From positions 25,799,501 through 25,863,500 of the forward strand of contig NC_060209.1 of assembly GCF_021130785.1 (NCBI RefSeq): DNA of 64,000 bases. The letters are read 5' to 3'. Under the pieces are notes generated by a model. It was given only the letters and a program-made list of their open reading frames with translations, ran no database searches and was not told where the DNA came from. Source of the stretch: Homalodisca vitripennis. Lineage: Eukaryota > Arthropoda > Insecta > Hemiptera > Cicadellidae. Below are positions 60,955-64,000 of this stretch, one piece after another. A program made the position numbers and the translations under genes. Every line of letters starts with the position of its first letter. The stretch's first letter is position 1.

Positions 60955-63383
60955 TTATACTATATCAATTTTGAATGTTATTTTGTAATCTTCGTTTAAG
61001 TAATATTGAATTTTTGTATTGGTCTCATCTTCTTGATTTAATAGATCTTCTGTATTTGTTTGATTAATGTAATATGACTCCCATGCATTTAAATATCTTG
61101 GAGTGTTAACATGTTTTAATAATTTTAGGTTTTTCTGTGATATAGTGTGTCCAGTATTGATACAGTGATGTGCGACGGCTGATTTTTCTTCTCTTGTTGA
61201 ATTTAATGTGGGAGCAATGTTCTTTATATCGTGTATGAATTTTTCTTCTTGTTTGTCCAATGTATTTTTTGTTGCAGTCATCACATTTAATTTGGTATAT
61301 AACCTGATTTATTAATATTTTCTTCTTTATCTTTTGGATTTTTCAATTTTTTCTTCAATTTGCTTGTTGTTTTATATGTGACGTCTTTATTTGTATGTTT
61401 TTTGAATGATTTTTGTACATCTTTAGATATATTTGTCCATGTAGTGCTTATCCAATTTGTGTTTGTGTCTTTAATAGGTAAAAGTGTTGTTTTTTGACTT
61501 TTTGTCATGTTTCTTTTTTGCTTTTTTAAATATATGTTCGACTAAATCTGTTTTATATATCCATTAAAAAACGGCAACATCTTTTATGTACTTAATTTCT
61601 TTTTTGAATTTTTTCTTGTGATAGAGGAGTGTTTAATAATCTATATATCATTGAATGGAAGACTGCTCGTTTTTGTGTTGGTGGATGATTTGAGGTCATT
61701 TGTTATAAAACGATCAGTATGTGTTGGTTTACGATATATATCGAATTCCAATCGTTTTGAAATTGTGTTTTTTATTACTAAAATATCTAAAAATGGTAGT
61801 GAGTTGTTGGATTCAATTTCATGAGTAAATTTAATGCTGGAGTAAAATGAATTTAGGTTGTTTATAAAGTTATTAAGGTTTTCATTTTTGTTGAATACTG
61901 CAAATATATCGTCAACATATCGAATCCAAATTCTTGGAAAGTATGGTAGAGATTCTTTAACTAAAATTTCAAAGTGACTCATGAAAATATTTGCAATGAA
62001 GCATGACAAAGGATTTCCCATTGGCTGTTCCATCAGTTTGAAAATAAAATAAGTTTTTGAACTGGAAAACAATTTTGATTCATACATAGATTAATTAGAA
62101 GCATGAACTCTTCAACTTCTTTGCTTGATAAATGTATAGACTGAAGCCAATCTTGTATTAAGAGAATTGTAGTGTTCATAGGTACGTTAGGAATATAGAG
62201 AAGTAACATCCAAAAGACACTAAGTACTCATCATCTTCAATTTCAATATTTTTTACTAAATTTAAAAAATTCATATCTGTTTTTTATTGCTAATGAAGGA
62301 AATTGTGGTAGCTCTTTAAGTCTGGTTTGCAACCATTTAGATAGTAAATATGTTGGAGAATTTATTGATGACACTATAGGTCTCATTTCCTTTCCAGGTT
62401 TGTGAACTTTCGGTAAACAGTATAATCGAGGTAGAATGGGGTTTGATATTATAAGCTTTCTACATATTTCATTATTGATTACTATTTTGCATTGTCTCAT
62501 AGACTCTGAAGTTGAATGGGTAAATTTTGAAAGTGGATTTTTTGTTGAAAGTTTGTAGGGTCCTTTACTTAACATACTGTTTACTCTTTCATAGTAATTC
62601 GTCTTGATTCAAGATTTACTATCGAATTTTTCCTTTGTCTGATTTTAAATAAAAAAACATTTTTATTTTGTAACTTGTGTAATGCGTCTTTATTTTTCTT
62701 ATCTTCGTTGCGGAATGTTAGTTTTTTAGAACTATTTAAGCCATTAGATAAAGCTGAGTAAACATCAGATCTAATTAATGTTTTTTGATTTGAGTTTAAA
62801 TTTTGAATGTTTGTTTCAATATCAATCACTAATGACTCGTTGTCTTTTGAATCACGGAAGTTGAAATTTAAACCTTTGTTCAAAAGAGATATTTCATCGT
62901 CTGAAAATGATGTAGAAGATAAATTTTTAACTAAGCACTGATTTGGGAATACATTTTTATTATTTTTCAGGTTTAATTTGATTCTTTATTAAATTATCAA
63001 ACTTCTTTTCGAGTGTTTTTCATTTTTCTATTACATTTAAACTCAATACTCTGAAGTAGTTTTTGGTAATCGTTCTTCAAATGTGTCATAATATACTGGT
63101 GACAAATTTTTGGTAATTTTTAAATGCTGTTCCATGGCTTCTAATTCCAAAGAAGCTTGTTTTGAATACATATTTTTTATTTCCAAACTAAGCCAATTTT
63201 AATTTTGCATTATGAAGAACCTTATTAGTTGTTGTGTTTTTAATAGGTATGTTTATTTTGATAAATTTTGGAAATACTTTGTTACGTTTACAATTTTTCA
63301 AAAAACGAATATCGTAATCAATTAAATCTTACTTTTTGTTTCAATTTGTGAAGTTTGTTAAGCTCTGCAGACTTGAGGGCCAT
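60955..63383 (-). pseudogene. Penelope-like RT / GIY-YIG protein, unit 2, frame broken by single-base indels
   Basis: Start ATG 63383, stop at 60955-60957, about 810 residues if the small indels are ignored. Readable frames: LNFNFRDSKDNESLVIDI region (62581-62883), RT motifs 1-2 (62243-62575), and TAMGNP-like block, IWIRYVDDIFAVF (YVDD at 61908-61919), LPFLDILVIKN and YRKPTHTDRF (61641-62087). A linker follows (61287-61508), then the endonuclease with its C-terminal NAWESYYINQTNTEDLLN. Here the breaks lie elsewhere than in unit 1: for example an extra base inside the GIY motif at about 61302 and one near 61195. So each unit is intact where the other is broken, and the ancestor clearly had one open frame. 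Confidence 0.85.
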
Positions 63384-63467
63384 GTTGAAATGCTGTAGAT
63401 GGAGCTTATATTGGTCACTTTTAACTTAGATGAAAAACATAAAAACCAATATTTAAGACTTTTTTAT

Positions 63468-63516
63468 TGATTTGTGAGGCCTTTCAACAGCGAGGCTGTC
63501 TTCTTCAGACACATCA
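63468..63516 (-). ncRNA. Candidate hammerhead ribozyme, unit 3
   Basis: Third identical copy of the 49-nt motif, between the unit 3 stop and the unit 2 start (ATG 63383). Predicted cleavage between 63476 and 63475. Confidence 0.6.
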
Positions 63517-63629
63517 CAAAAGTAAATACAAAAAGTAAATTTGATTATTAATATAGTTAACATATGTGATTTAATATTAATTTGTCCTGTGTGGCGTAGT
63601 TTGTAAATACAATTAAATTATTACTGGTA

Positions 63630-64000
63630 TTATACTATATCAATTTTGAATGTTATTTTTTGTAATCTTCGTTTAAGTAATATTGAATTTTGTATTGGTC
63701 CATCTTCTTGATTTAATAGATCCTTCTGTATTTGTTTGATTAATGTAATATGACTCCCATGCATTTAAATATCTTGGAGTGTTAACATGTTTTAATAATT
63801 TTAGGTTTTTCTGTGATATAGTGTGTCCAGTATTGATACAGTGATGTGCGACGGCTGATTTTTCTTCTCTGTTGAATTTAATGTGGGGAGCAATGTTCTT
63901 TATATCGTGTATGAATTTTTTCTTCTTGTTTGTCCAATGTATTTTTTGTTGCAGTCATCACATTTAATTTGGTATATACCTGATTTATTAATATTTTCTT
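63630..64000 (-). pseudogene. Penelope-like protein, unit 3, C-terminal endonuclease part
   Basis: Stop at 63630-63632; the frame continues out of the window. It contains the GIY-YIG core near 63965 and the NAWESYYI block near 63750. Extra bases in T runs (for example near 63657 and 63917) again shift the frame relative to the other units. Confidence 0.75.

Larger units (their letters stand above)
60714..63389 (-). mobile_element. Penelope-like retroelement, tandem unit 2
   Basis: A complete 2676-bp unit between unit 1 and unit 3 in the same orientation, with no extra sequence at either junction. It differs from unit 1 mainly by one-base length changes in A/T runs and a few substitutions. 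Confidence 0.9.
63390..64000 (-). mobile_element. Penelope-like retroelement, tandem unit 3 (continues beyond the window)
   Basis: The 3' end of a further unit in the same orientation. It shares variants with unit 1 (ctgttgaatttaatgtgggg, tggtccatc) rather than with unit 2, so the units are not simply ordered by age. Confidence 0.9.

Noticed and set aside
58046..64000. Group II intron or retroviral pol as explanation of the RT
   Set aside because: RT blocks (LPKVHKP, FDVTSLYPN, TAMGNPLS, YVDD, RKPTHTDR) with a C-terminal GIY-YIG endonuclease are specific to Penelope-like elements; no protease, RNase H or integrase is present.

Overview
This is AT-rich (roughly 30% GC by eye) nuclear DNA from a eukaryote, most likely an arthropod and probably an insect. 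The basis is the element mix (a Penelope-like element, a Jockey-type LINE, mariner- and hAT-type DNA transposons, 5S-rRNA-derived SINEs), many long TA/CA/GA microsatellites, and the absence of operons or long open frames. I recognise no host protein-coding exon, rRNA gene or intact tRNA gene. The window reads as a gene desert or large intron packed with repeats.

Layout. 0-5 kb: dispersed repeats, some with hammerhead-like motifs; a 65-bp alternating CA/CG tract; and a 913-bp mariner-type non-autonomous element with TA target duplications (3982-4894). 6.6-7.7 kb: a dead Jockey-type reverse transcriptase tail on the minus strand. 12.36-12.46 kb: an inverted repeat with hammerhead-like halves. 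14.6, 17.4 and 56.6 kb: three copies of a SINE whose head resembles 5S rRNA. 18.5-19.56 kb: a 142-bp satellite. 19.74-19.84 kb: a 103-bp hAT-type MITE with an 8-bp target duplication. 24.33-26.24 kb: a 1.9-kb mariner-type transposon with inverted repeats of about 445 bp flanking a broken transposase. 26.73 kb: a minisatellite of C15A units. 29.6-30.7 kb and 36.2-36.8 kb: two more satellites (units of about 161-169 and 138 bp). 30-56 kb: mostly anonymous AT-rich DNA with hairpins and dispersed repeat pairs.

The most informative part is 58.05-64.0 kb. A Penelope-like retroelement lies head to tail on the minus strand in at least 2.2 units of about 2.67 kb. The conceptual protein is about 808 residues: an N-terminal region with a DKGN motif, a reverse transcriptase with YVDD, and a C-terminal GIY-YIG endonuclease with a CxxC insert. 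Every junction between stop codon and next start carries an identical 49-nt candidate hammerhead ribozyme. Its predicted cleavage would cut a tandem transcript into unit-length RNAs of about 2.67 kb with a 92-nt leader. The copies differ mostly by single-base, often homopolymer, length changes that break the frames at different places, so residual assembly indels are a live alternative to genuine decay.
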